A stretch of 64,000 nucleotides of DNA from the NCBI GenBank assembly GCA_964454675.1, contig CAYVUB010000003.1, forward strand, positions 62,001 through 126,000. The letters are read 5' to 3'. The notes under the pieces are model-generated. The model worked only from the letters and a program-made list of their open reading frames with translations, was not told the origin of the DNA and did not search any database. Of the stretch, positions 42,249 through 50,900 are shown piece after piece. Every line of letters starts with the position of its first letter. Position 1 is the stretch's first letter. The translations under genes were made by a program, and so were the position numbers. This stretch comes from CAYVUB01 sp964454675 (GTDB taxonomy: Bacteria; Bacteroidota; Bacteroidia; Flavobacteriales; Flavobacteriaceae).

Positions 42249-42344
42249 AACTTCTAAATGTCCGCATGTTTTTCAAATAAGCCATAAAAAATATTCTTTT
42301 TTTGTGGATGACATTACCTTGAACAACCCAAAAACAACTAAAAA

Positions 42345-42380
42345 AAAACGGAAAAGAAACCTATATCCCTTTTCCGTTTT
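42345..42380. terminator. Bidirectional terminator
   Basis: AAAACGGAAAAG and CTTTTCCGTTTT flank a 12-nt loop, with an A-run before and a T-run after. It lies between the small membrane gene and the opposing OmpA-like gene. Confidence 0.88.
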
Positions 42381-42402
42381 TGTTTGTGTTATGTTGTAAT
42401 GA

Positions 42403-43098
42403 CTAATTTTTAGCCTGCTCGATAGCTTCCTGTTTTAAGGCTTCGCTTGCTACAATAGCCAATTCTACACGTCGGTTTTTTGCTCTGCCTTCAACGGTGG
42501 TATTGTCATATTTAGGCTGCTCTTCGCCATACCAACTGGTTGTAAAACGTCCCGGCGAAATTCCCTGTGACGATAAGTAAGCCGTTACAGATTCTGCACG
42601 TTGCTTTGATAAGTTCATGTTGTACGCATCAGAGCCTGTATCGTCAGTATGACCTTCAACCAGAATATTAGTATCAGCATATTCCTTAAAAATACCTGCC
42701 AGCTTGTTTAACGTCTCAGCCGATTTTGCATTGATATTGGATTTATTGGTGTCAAAATACACGCCGCTGCTTTCGTCAAACGTTACATTGATGCCTTCCC
42801 CTATTCGCTCTACCTGTGCGCCGGGAATTTCAGATTCTATCCGTTCGGCTTGTCTGTCCATACGGCTGCCTATATAATTACCGGCAACACCACCTACAAC
42901 AGCACCTATAACGGCGCCAAGCGCAGTGTTTTTCTTGTTGCCAACGTTATTACCTATAATTCCGCCTATTACGGCACCTCCGGCGGCACCTATGGCGGTT
43001 CCTTTTTGTTGGCTATTGGCATTTTTTGTGGCTTCGCAGCTTACTATTAAAATGCCGCACATTACTACCAGCATCATTGTGTTGAATATATGTTTCAT
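42403..43098 (-). CDS. OmpA-family lipoprotein with glycine zipper
   Basis: 231 residues. The signal peptide (MLVVMCGILIVSC) ends in a lipobox Cys. A glycine zipper (AIGAAGGAVIGGIIGNNVG ... GAVVGGVAGNYIG) covers about 32-80. The OmpA peptidoglycan-binding domain follows with NILVEGHTDDTGSDAYN and GRAKNRRVEL. A YiaD-like outer membrane-to-wall tether. The next gene lies 19 bp upstream and may share the transcript. Confidence 0.92.
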   Translation of the reverse strand: MKHIFNTMMLVVMCGILIVSCEATKNANSQQKGTAIGAAGGAVIGGIIGNNVGNKKNTALGAVIGAVVGGVAGNYIGSRMDRQAERIESEIPGAQVERIGEGINVTFDESSGVYFDTNKSNINAKSAETLNKLAGIFKEYADTNILVEGHTDDTGSDAYNMNLSKQRAESVTAYLSSQGISPGRFTTSWYGEEQPKYDNTTVEGRAKNRRVELAIVASEALKQEAIEQAKN

Positions 43099-43117
43099 AA
43101 GTTTAAGTTTTTAAGTA

Positions 43118-43600
43118 TTATTGAGATATTCTTGTAAAATTTAAGTTGATGTTAAACGGTTGCCCTTCAAAATTCAGGGTTTGTGTGATTTGCATGGTAT
43201 TGTCATCCAAATACCTTAACTTCATACGGTAGCCTGTGTTTTTTTGAAGGTCTTTTTTCTTTTCGTCGGTAAATTTCATGTCAAAATTATAATCGCCCGA
43301 ACCTTTTGACACTTCATTTGCTGCCCAGCGGATGTTTCTTACGCCTGTAGCACAATCGACATTTAAAATATCATAGCTTCCGGTGCTGTTATTGGAACGA
43401 AAAAACCACCGGCTGTTTTTAAAACAAGATGTGGTGGCATCATCAAACAAAACGGTATTAAAAACGCCTTGGGTATCATACGTAACCGAATTTAAATTCC
43501 ATGTGCCGTCTATGGTTTTTCGGGCAGTTTTTTCATCTTTTGAAAGCGTACAAGATGAAAGTATTACTGTAAGAAGGAATAAAATCGCTGTGTTTTTCAT
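43118..43600 (-). CDS. Lipocalin-like lipoprotein
   Basis: 160 residues. The N-terminus ILFLLTVILSSCTLSKDE has a lipobox. The rest is an eight-strand-like pattern (TIDGTWNLNSVTYDTQG; YDILNVDCATGVRNI; MKLRYLDDNTMQITQTL) as in flavobacterial lipocalin-like proteins. Ligand unknown. It precedes the OmpA-like gene in the same direction. Confidence 0.7.
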   Translation of the reverse strand: MKNTAILFLLTVILSSCTLSKDEKTARKTIDGTWNLNSVTYDTQGVFNTVLFDDATTSCFKNSRWFFRSNNSTGSYDILNVDCATGVRNIRWAANEVSKGSGDYNFDMKFTDEKKKDLQKNTGYRMKLRYLDDNTMQITQTLNFEGQPFNINLNFTRISQ

Positions 43601-43712
43601 ATAAAAATTGTTTTTAGTGATTTATAGTATAGTTATGTAGTAATTACGTTAAAAATGACATTTTCGGATGTTATTAAATTTGTGTTCTTTCTTCAAAAGA
43701 AATGCCAAACTT

Positions 43713-44105
43713 CTATTGTTTGCTTAACCGGTCTTTAACAAACTCGATTTGAGTTTTGTTATGTGGCGCGGGTTTTCCATCTGCATCAAGGTTAACCATT
43801 ACAATATTATCAACAGTAATAATGGTTTCTCTGGTCATTTTGTTTCTTACTTCGCATTTTAAGGTTAACGATGTTGTCCCGAATTTTACCACGTCAATAC
43901 CTATTTCAACAATATCACCCTGATGTGCCGAGCTCATAAAATTAATTTCGGACATGTATTTGGTAACCACTTTTTTGTTTTCAAGCTGGATGATGGTGTA
44001 TAAAGCAGCTTCTTCATCAATCCATGCCAAAAGTTTACCTCCAAAAAGTGAACCGCTTGCATTTAAGTCTTCGGGTTTAACCCATTTGCGTGTGTGGAAT
44101 CTCAT
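43713..44105 (-). CDS. Acyl-CoA thioesterase (hotdog fold)
   Basis: 130 residues, YciA/ACOT-type hotdog enzyme: KPEDLNASGSLFGGKLLAWIDEEAAL (active-site Asn/Gly/Asp region) and MSSAHQGDIVEIGIDVVKFG. It hydrolyses acyl-CoA thioesters. Single gene, minus strand. Confidence 0.9.
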   Translation of the reverse strand: MRFHTRKWVKPEDLNASGSLFGGKLLAWIDEEAALYTIIQLENKKVVTKYMSEINFMSSAHQGDIVEIGIDVVKFGTTSLTLKCEVRNKMTRETIITVDNIVMVNLDADGKPAPHNKTQIEFVKDRLSKQ

Positions 44106-44276
44106 AGTGGTTATGATTTTGAAAAAAAATGCTGTACCAAAGATACTTTATAAGTATGAATTATGAATTAAGAATTGAGAATTTTACCTGTTATGTTAAT
44201 AAAACCGTTGACAACATATCAAACATAAACAAATAGTAAAACGTCATAATCTCTATTTTTAATAAAAACTTAGGTT

Positions 44277-44690
44277 ATGAGCTCCCGTACATCCCATTTA
44301 TTGCACATACGCCCAACTATTTCTTCGGTGATGATTTTTGACACCATGAGCAGTGACGAGCGTTTTCAAAACACAACCATTCGTCCTATTATCAAATTAC
44401 AGCACGATTTATTGATAGAGGTTTTTAAAAATTATGTTTCAAAGCATAAAAATGTTTTTTATGAATTATCTTTACCCAAACAAATAGATTATATAGAAAA
44501 CGCCATCCATAAGGATATGAAGTTTAGAAACTCTGTAAAAGGCATGATAATCGGGCAGTTTACGGTTGAAGAATATGCTGCTTATATCCGCAACTCATCA
44601 GACCTTAATAAACGGATGATGGCTATTGTGAAAGAGCGTTTTATTGACCACATACAAGTATTTGAGCCAAACACGGCAGCTATTCTATGA
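44277..44690 (+). CDS. Conserved protein of unknown function
   Basis: 137 residues, mostly helical and soluble, with LHIRPTISSVMIFDTMSSDERFQ at the front and FTVEEYAAYIRNSSDLNKRM later. The stop overlaps the GreA-like gene start by 4 bp (ATGA), so the two are coupled. It may be a partner of that RNA polymerase factor; no domain is recognised. Confidence 0.65.
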   Translation: MSSRTSHLLHIRPTISSVMIFDTMSSDERFQNTTIRPIIKLQHDLLIEVFKNYVSKHKNVFYELSLPKQIDYIENAIHKDMKFRNSVKGMIIGQFTVEEYAAYIRNSSDLNKRMMAIVKERFIDHIQVFEPNTAAIL

Positions 44691-45133
44691 AGATAAAAAC
44701 CGATTTATTACAGGCATGCTTTGATTATGCCGGCAAACGTATTGACAATTACAAAAATGAGTTAATCATCATTAAAGAGTCTATCGAGAGCAACGATAAA
44801 AACAGTGATGACGATGATGATTCCGGAAACGGAAAATTATTTAACGATCTGGAAAAAAACTCGCAACATCTTAGCGATGCCCAAAAAATGCTGGATAGTC
44901 TTAAGGTTATAAATCCCAATGCAACAAGCGAATATGTGGTTTTGGGCAGTTTGGTAAAAACAACTTCCAATCATTTTTTTATATCCATAAGTGCCGGTAA
45001 AATAGATTTAGACGGCTTGGGTGTGTTTGCAATTTCGCCGGGTTCGCCAATAGGTGCTTTGCTTCTCAACAAGTGTAAAGGTGATGTTATTGCGTTTAAC
45101 AACAATACATTTACCATTACAGAGGTTATATAG
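44687..45133 (+). CDS. GreA/GreB-like transcript cleavage factor homologue
   Basis: 148 residues. An N-terminal coiled helix (about 1-75) with an acidic Asp run (DDDDD) is followed by the FKBP-like C-terminal domain of Gre factors: VVLGSLVKTTSNHFFISISAG, FAISPGSPIGALLLNKCKGD and FTITEV. Gre factors bind the RNA polymerase secondary channel. The family form here may regulate rather than cleave. The last 8 bp overlap the convergent DUF2461 gene. Confidence 0.8.
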   Translation: MKIKTDLLQACFDYAGKRIDNYKNELIIIKESIESNDKNSDDDDDSGNGKLFNDLEKNSQHLSDAQKMLDSLKVINPNATSEYVVLGSLVKTTSNHFFISISAGKIDLDGLGVFAISPGSPIGALLLNKCKGDVIAFNNNTFTITEVI

Positions 45134-45806
45134 TCGATTCTCCGTTTAAATTGGTTGTAAGCACACTGCTCATATAATCAAAATACGGGCGTATTGCTTT
45201 AAACGCTGCGTTTACATCTTCAAGAAACGTGTGCGACAAAACGTTTTTATCACTGTATTTTTTAATGAAAATATATTGCTTTTTACGTATCAGGTCAATA
45301 TCGGGATGATTTTTATCAAATCCTTTGGGTGCAGACTTTAACTCGTCACCAACAAAATTTCCCCAGACAGATTTAAAAGATGTATCATTTAATATCGCCC
45401 TGATTTCGGAAGCATCCAATTCAAATTCTTTCCGTATTCTTTGTAAATCATGAGGTTCGGGTTCCCAGAATCCTACAGCTATAAACGATTCGTCATTAGG
45501 TTGTATGTGTAAATAATAACCGCCGCGAAGCTGAGGTTTTTTGCGATGGTAGCTTCCGCCAAAGTGGGTTTTGTAAGGCGATTTGTCTTTTGAAAACCGT
45601 ACGTCTTTATAGATTCTGAACAATTTTAAGCTGTCAACATCATCATGAATTTTTAAATCATCAAATAAAGCGTTGTATGCTTTTTTGATTTCGGTTTCTA
45701 TGGTTTTAAATTCGTTTTTATGTTTGTTAAACCATTCTCTGTTGTTATTTTGCTCAAGACGTTTTAAGAAGTCCAATACGTTTGATGCTATGCTTGCTTT
45801 TGTCAT
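45126..45806 (-). CDS. DUF2461 family protein
   Basis: 226 residues with the family pattern FLKRLEQNNNREWFNKHKNEF, RIYKDVRFSKDKSPYKTHFG and GGYYLHIQPNDESFIAVGFW. Function unknown. Overlaps the GreA-like gene end by 8 bp, tail to tail. Confidence 0.9.
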   Translation of the reverse strand: MTKASIASNVLDFLKRLEQNNNREWFNKHKNEFKTIETEIKKAYNALFDDLKIHDDVDSLKLFRIYKDVRFSKDKSPYKTHFGGSYHRKKPQLRGGYYLHIQPNDESFIAVGFWEPEPHDLQRIRKEFELDASEIRAILNDTSFKSVWGNFVGDELKSAPKGFDKNHPDIDLIRKKQYIFIKKYSDKNVLSHTFLEDVNAAFKAIRPYFDYMSSVLTTNLNGESTI

Positions 45807-45840
45807 AAGGAATTATTTACGACATAAAAATACAAAATAA

Positions 45841-45860
45841 GGCTGTCTTTTATGGCAGCC
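45841..45860. terminator. Short terminator hairpin
   Basis: GGCTG-tcttttatgg-CAGCC with a T-rich sequence on the minus-strand side. It follows the DUF1328 gene in that direction, and an out-of-frame DDVGDTIDDATK remnant lies just before it. Confidence 0.6.
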
Positions 45861-45941
45861 CTGTTTGATTATTTGGTTGCATCGTCTATGGTGTCGCCTA
45901 CATCATCGTTTTTTCATAATTTCCATTTTTTAGTAATCGAT

Positions 45942-46103
45942 TTATTTTTTTACTGTACCCCGAAACAGTGATATTACGAAAAGCACGATAAAGATGAAGA
46001 ATAATACTTTGGCAATACCGGCAGCGGTTCCTGCTATTCCGCCAAAACCGAAAATCCCTGCAATAATTGCGATAATAATGAAAGTGATAGTCCAACGTAA
46101 CAT
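45942..46103 (-). CDS. DUF1328 small membrane protein
   Basis: 53 residues: MLRWTITFIIIAIIAGIFGF, then GGIAGTAAGIAKVLFFIFIV and a basic end (FRGTVKK). The pattern is that of the DUF1328/YtjA family of two-span membrane proteins, often under stress control. Below 60 residues but well supported by the family match. Confidence 0.88.
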   Translation of the reverse strand: MLRWTITFIIIAIIAGIFGFGGIAGTAAGIAKVLFFIFIVLFVISLFRGTVKK

Positions 46104-46307
46104 AATATGTATATTTTATGGTTTATACAGTATGTACGTTTAAAAACTGAAAGCCTGCACTTGTTGAATGTTTTTTTGCCACAGATTATACAAATTTCCA
46201 TAGATTAATCGGTTTAATCCATACAATCCGTGGTTAAAAATTTTTAGAAACTAAAGTTGATGTACTAAAAGTGCATAGTTTTAAACTGTTTTTGAAATCA
46301 GTAAATG

Positions 46308-47381
46308 TTAAATCCATTTCTTTTTCTTAAAATAGAGTAACATCAGCACAAAAATAACAGCCATAACAATCAGCAGGATAAAATAGCCGTATTCATAATG
46401 CAGTTCGGGCATATTGTCAAAGTTCATGCCGTAAATACCTGCAATAAACGTAAGCGGAATAAAGATAGTTGCAATAATAGTCAGTACTTTCATGACTTCA
46501 TTCATTTTATTGCTTATGATACTCATATACATATCCATCAAGCTCCATATCATCTCCCTGTACAAATCAATACTTTCATTAACCGATACAATATGATCGT
46601 ACAAATCTCTTATATAACTGCCGGTTTTTTCGGTAATAATAGGGTTTTCCAATTTGTCAAGGCGGTTAATGACCTCACGCAAAGGAACTACCGAACGTCT
46701 TATTTTTAAAATGTCCCGTTTTAATAACTGAATGTTACCCGGCACACCGGAAACATCTGAAGTTTCATTAAAAATGGCATCTTCCAATTCTTCTATCCTG
46801 TCACCATAAACTTCAACTACGGTTAGATAGTTATCCACAACAGCATCCATAAGGCTGTACATTAAATAATCCGCACCCATTGTTCGTATTTTGCCTTTTC
46901 CTGTTGTAATGCGCGCTCGTAAACCATCAAAAACATCGCCGTCTGCTTCCTGAAATGTAAGCACATGATTTTTACCTGTAACAATGCTTAGGTGCTCGTT
47001 AATTAATGTTTCATCTTCTTTAAAATGAAGCATTCTCAACACAACAAACAGGTAATCATCAAACTCATCAAGCTTTGGTCTGTGATTGGTATTCACAACA
47101 TCTTCCATTGTAAGCGGATGCATATTATAGTGCATGCTGAGTTTTTCTATTTCAGATATATTATTGAGTCCGTTAACATTAATCCATGTAATTTTATTAT
47201 TTTCTTTAGATTTCAACACCTCCTCTACACTATCCGATTTGACAACAGTACAGACATCCTTATCATAGCTTAATATTTCAAATTGGGTAGTTTCAAGAGA
47301 TTTTTTACCGCGGTATGACATGGTTCCGGGCGGTACATTTCTTACTTTATAAGATTTTTTTTGCTTTTTTGCTTTTTTCAT
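46308..47381 (-). CDS. corA: CorA-family magnesium/cobalt transporter
   Basis: 357 residues. A large cytoplasmic domain is followed by two C-terminal spans. The selectivity motif GMNFDNMPEL (GMN) ends the first span (TFIAGIYGMN). The last residues are the typical basic tail (YFKKKKWI). A divalent-cation channel of the inner membrane. Minus strand, single gene. Confidence 0.93.
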   Translation of the reverse strand: MKKAKKQKKSYKVRNVPPGTMSYRGKKSLETTQFEILSYDKDVCTVVKSDSVEEVLKSKENNKITWINVNGLNNISEIEKLSMHYNMHPLTMEDVVNTNHRPKLDEFDDYLFVVLRMLHFKEDETLINEHLSIVTGKNHVLTFQEADGDVFDGLRARITTGKGKIRTMGADYLMYSLMDAVVDNYLTVVEVYGDRIEELEDAIFNETSDVSGVPGNIQLLKRDILKIRRSVVPLREVINRLDKLENPIITEKTGSYIRDLYDHIVSVNESIDLYREMIWSLMDMYMSIISNKMNEVMKVLTIIATIFIPLTFIAGIYGMNFDNMPELHYEYGYFILLIVMAVIFVLMLLYFKKKKWI

Positions 47382-47583
47382 AATAAGAAATGTTTGTTTT
47401 GGAAGTTTACCTAAAAATATAAAACTTTCAGCATAGCAGGCATCAATCCTTCAATAATTTTTTACTATCAAATTAGCAACTATTCAAGATATAGATGTTA
47501 TATCTTTGATTTATTCAAAATAAGGCTTGCTTTTTGATGATTTTTTTATTAATATGCACGTTGAATCGTTCAATAGTTAATCC

Positions 47584-47805
47584 ATGGGAAGACCACCGAC
47601 AAAGCCAATAAAATTCAGAGACGGCTTTTATATAGAACTACGCAATAAGGGTAAAGATACCGGTATAAAAATTCATAGAGATTCCAGAGAGCAAATGCTT
47701 AGGACTGCAAAAGAGTACCAACTTACCAAAGATGTGATTATCCTCGGCGAGTCCCGAAACGGTAAATGGATTAAAGAACCTGTGCTGCACGTTGTTGAAG
47801 ATTAA
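47584..47805 (+). CDS. Small conserved protein, unknown function
   Basis: 73 residues, basic and soluble (MGRPPTKPIKFRDGFYIELR; HRDSREQMLRTAKEYQ). It resembles short flavobacterial proteins seen as stand-alone genes. No domain is recognised. Convergent with the VWA-type gene, with a 13-bp gap. Confidence 0.6.
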   Translation: MGRPPTKPIKFRDGFYIELRNKGKDTGIKIHRDSREQMLRTAKEYQLTKDVIILGESRNGKWIKEPVLHVVED

Positions 47806-47818
47806 ATTATTTCACTTC

Positions 47819-49849
47819 CTATATCAATCCGTTGTATTTTCTTATAAACCATTCGGCAGAAAGGCTTAATACGATAATTACCAGCAGCCATTGCCAGTCA
47901 ATTAACGGCATAGAGTTTTTAGTGCTTTTTTGAATGGCTACAAAACGTTTATCCTGTAATAATCCGGAAAGCAGTGCATCGGTGTCATTTATAAAATATG
48001 ACGTTCCCTGGCTGTTTGCCGACAGCTTTTGTAATTTTGAAACATTGGCATTTAAAAACTGCTGCTCAACATTATAATCCAAAACTTTAAACGTACCCGA
48101 ACTGCTTATGTTTTCTGAAGAAGCACTTACAGTAAAGTCGTAATCACCGGCAGGCAAACCGTTCAAATCGACTTCATAACCGTTGTTTTTAAGCAAAAAC
48201 GGATAGGTTTTAGTTTGAGCATCTTTGTTTTTTAGCGAAATTATAAGGTTGGCTGTTGCATCAAACTCATAGTTTTTATTGAAAAACTGAGCATCGATTT
48301 TGATATTATCATTGCCGTTATAAAAAGATTCGTAGATAACATTGAGCCTGCTTCGCTTTTGGGTCGAACTTAGATACTGCACTAATTTTCCTATCAAATT
48401 ATCAAAGTTTTCAAACGTTTTGTCATTAAGATAGCTTTGTGAACGCCACTTCCAAATACCTTCACCATTCAGCACAGCTTCCCTCCTGCCGTTATGCTCA
48501 AAAGTTGCCAGCAACGGCTCGTTAATCTGCCTTCCGCTAATGGTTTTATATAGAATGGTCTCATACGGAATTTTGAATGCTGTAGCTCCAAATTCTGTTT
48601 GCAACGGCGGAAAACTGCCAAAGTCGAGATTATCAACAATAAATGTCGAATAATTAGTATTTAACGTTGGTTGAAAATCTTCCTTTTGATTGGTAATTTC
48701 CTGTTTGTAATTTGGCTCAAAACTATTATGTGCATTCCAATCTGTCTTAGAACCCAAAACGGTGAATTTATTAAGATTCAAATTGGATATTTCGTCATAC
48801 ACCAACTTAAAGTTATTGTTAGGTTGATATATAATAACCATTTGAAAATCATTTGAATTTACTATAAAATCATTTGGTTTTAAGATGGTTGCCTGCCGTT
48901 GTTCATTACTTTCAATAGCTTTTTTGAAAGCTCCCAAATCGGGATGCGAAATATCTGAAACAATAGCCACATTAGTCTTTTGGTCAATGATTTCAACAGC
49001 AAAATTTTTGATGTTGTTAACCTTGTTTTTTTCGCTTTCCAAAGGGATTAATTCGGCTTTGTAAGTCTGCACACCCACACTGTTTGCAGGCAAATCGAGA
49101 TTGATTACCCGACTTGAGGTATTGATGTCAAAATGTAACGGCTGCGAGAACACCACAGCAGCACCCGATGTAATGCGAAGCTCTGTATTTACTGATGATT
49201 TGCCATTGTAAACCGCAATAATTTCAACAGGAAATTTATTTTTCAAAAAAGCATATTTATTAACGTTAAGCTGCTCTATCTTTAAATCGGTATGTTGAAC
49301 GGTATCTCCCAAAATCACCGAAAAAACAGGTTGCTTATATGTGTTTGCAGTAAACTCATAATCATTCCCGTAGGTTTGATTGCCGTCAGAAATTAGTATT
49401 GTAGGCGCAATCGACGTATTGTAAACCTGAGAAAGACCTTCAAAAACCTGTGACAAATTTGATTGACGCTCATCAAAACTCAAAGAATCTGATTGTTTGA
49501 TGTCTTTCCCAAATGCATACACATCCAGATTGAAACGCTCGTTCAATTCTTTGTGTGATTGCAGGTGTTTAACAAGCTGTAATGCACTTTCGTTCTGCTT
49601 TAAATATGCTACAGATTCCGAATTATCGACTGCTACGACAAGATTGGGTTTTTCGTTGAAATAGGTTCGCTTTTCAAACTTTGGATTGATTAACAATAAC
49701 AATAGTGAAAACACCGACAGAAACCTTAAAAACGTTAACAAAACATATAGTTTTGAGCGTTTTTTTGTTTTATACATATACTGAAAAAGCGCTACTAATA
49801 GCGCTATGATTCCTGCAATTATGATGTATGTAACGGTTTCTGTCTGCAT
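47819..49849 (-). CDS. Membrane protein with von Willebrand A-like domain
   Basis: 676 residues from the ATG at 49849 (MQTETVTYIIIAGIIALLVA). Two N-terminal spans, then a VWA-like domain with MIDAS-like LVVAVDNSESVAYL and ILISDGNQTYGND, a long beta-rich periplasmic region, and a C-terminal span (WLLVIIVLSLSAEWFI). Similar proteins in Bacteroidetes are unassigned; a role in envelope assembly is inference. Confidence 0.75.
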   Translation of the reverse strand: MQTETVTYIIIAGIIALLVALFQYMYKTKKRSKLYVLLTFLRFLSVFSLLLLLINPKFEKRTYFNEKPNLVVAVDNSESVAYLKQNESALQLVKHLQSHKELNERFNLDVYAFGKDIKQSDSLSFDERQSNLSQVFEGLSQVYNTSIAPTILISDGNQTYGNDYEFTANTYKQPVFSVILGDTVQHTDLKIEQLNVNKYAFLKNKFPVEIIAVYNGKSSVNTELRITSGAAVVFSQPLHFDINTSSRVINLDLPANSVGVQTYKAELIPLESEKNKVNNIKNFAVEIIDQKTNVAIVSDISHPDLGAFKKAIESNEQRQATILKPNDFIVNSNDFQMVIIYQPNNNFKLVYDEISNLNLNKFTVLGSKTDWNAHNSFEPNYKQEITNQKEDFQPTLNTNYSTFIVDNLDFGSFPPLQTEFGATAFKIPYETILYKTISGRQINEPLLATFEHNGRREAVLNGEGIWKWRSQSYLNDKTFENFDNLIGKLVQYLSSTQKRSRLNVIYESFYNGNDNIKIDAQFFNKNYEFDATANLIISLKNKDAQTKTYPFLLKNNGYEVDLNGLPAGDYDFTVSASSENISSSGTFKVLDYNVEQQFLNANVSKLQKLSANSQGTSYFINDTDALLSGLLQDKRFVAIQKSTKNSMPLIDWQWLLVIIVLSLSAEWFIRKYNGLI

Positions 49850-50003
49850 TTTTTGATTTACGATGTACGAATTGCTAATTAAGAATGAATAATTAAGGAT
49901 TACATAGCTATTATTAAAACACAATTCGGTATCCCCGGTATTTTGGGAAGATGCATGAATATTTTTTCTGTATCTACTTAATACTGCGACTGCTTACTGC
50001 AAA

Positions 50004-50750
50004 CTAAGTCAACATTCCGCCGTCAACATTAATGGTTTGTCCCGTGATGTATGCACTCATGTCGCTTGCGAGAAACACGCATACATTTGCAATATCTTCG
50101 GGTGTGCCGCCACGTTTTAAAGGTATGGCATCACGCCAGCCTTTTACGGTAGCTTCATCCAGCTTGGCGGTCATTTCGGTTTCTATAAATCCGGGAGCAA
50201 TGACGTTGCTACGTATGTTACGCGAACCAAGCTCTAAAGCCACTGATTTTGAAAACCCTATAATTCCTGCTTTTGATGCGGCGTAATTGGTTTGTCCGGC
50301 ATTGCCTTTAACGCCTACCACAGAACTCATATTGATGATAGAACCCTTACGTTGCTTGAGCATGGTTTTTTGCACGGCTTTAGTCATGTTAAATACCGAT
50401 TTTAAGTTGACTTCAATAACTTTATCAAAATCTTCTTCGGTGATGCGCATAAGCAGGTTATCTTTTGTAATACCGGCGTTATTTACCAGTATATCAATGC
50501 TTCCAAACGCTTCAACTACGGCATCGGCAAGTTGTTGCGCTTCATCATAATTGGCGGCATTGCTTTGATACCCTTTTGCTTTGACTCCCAAAGCGTTCAA
50601 TTCATTTTCCAATGCTTGTGCAGACTCAACAGACGAACTGTATGTAAAGGCTACATTTGCGCCTTGTTCTGCAAAAACCTGAGCGATTCCTTTTCCTATT
50701 CCTCTGCTGGCTCCCGTAATAATGGCTGTTTTTCCTTGTAATAGTTTCAT
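50004..50750 (-). CDS. fabG: 3-oxoacyl-ACP reductase
   Basis: 248 residues from the ATG at 50750 (MKLLQGKTAIITGASRGIGKG). The NADPH site TGASRGIGKGIA, the NNAGITKDNLL motif and the Ser-Tyr-x-x-x-Lys triad (INMSSVVG ... YAASKAG) are present. The fatty-acid synthesis reductase step. The frame extends upstream to 50822, but that start lacks a ribosome site and adds a non-family segment. Confidence 0.95.
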   Translation of the reverse strand: MKLLQGKTAIITGASRGIGKGIAQVFAEQGANVAFTYSSSVESAQALENELNALGVKAKGYQSNAANYDEAQQLADAVVEAFGSIDILVNNAGITKDNLLMRITEEDFDKVIEVNLKSVFNMTKAVQKTMLKQRKGSIINMSSVVGVKGNAGQTNYAASKAGIIGFSKSVALELGSRNIRSNVIAPGFIETEMTAKLDEATVKGWRDAIPLKRGGTPEDIANVCVFLASDMSAYITGQTINVDGGMLT

Positions 50751-50842
50751 TAAAATAAGTGTTAGCTGGTTTGTTTTTATAATTTCGGCTAAATGCTGAA
50801 TACTAAAACTCAAATATAACAATTACAAATTGCAGATAATAA

Positions 50843-50870
50843 AAAAACCTCACAAAGTTGTGAGGTTTTT
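50843..50870. terminator. Bidirectional terminator after the M16 gene
   Basis: AAAAACCTCACAA-ag-TTGTGAGGTTTTT, a 13-bp perfect stem with U-tracts both ways, lying between the fabG start and the end of the peptidase gene. Confidence 0.93.
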
Positions 50871-50900
50871 AACAATTTATGGGTTTTTAAAACATTCGCT

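Noticed and set aside
45898..46095. A His/Tyr/Arg-rich 65-residue minus-strand frame
   Set aside because: It is the shadow of the DUF1328 gene, which gives a clear family match in the neighbouring frame.
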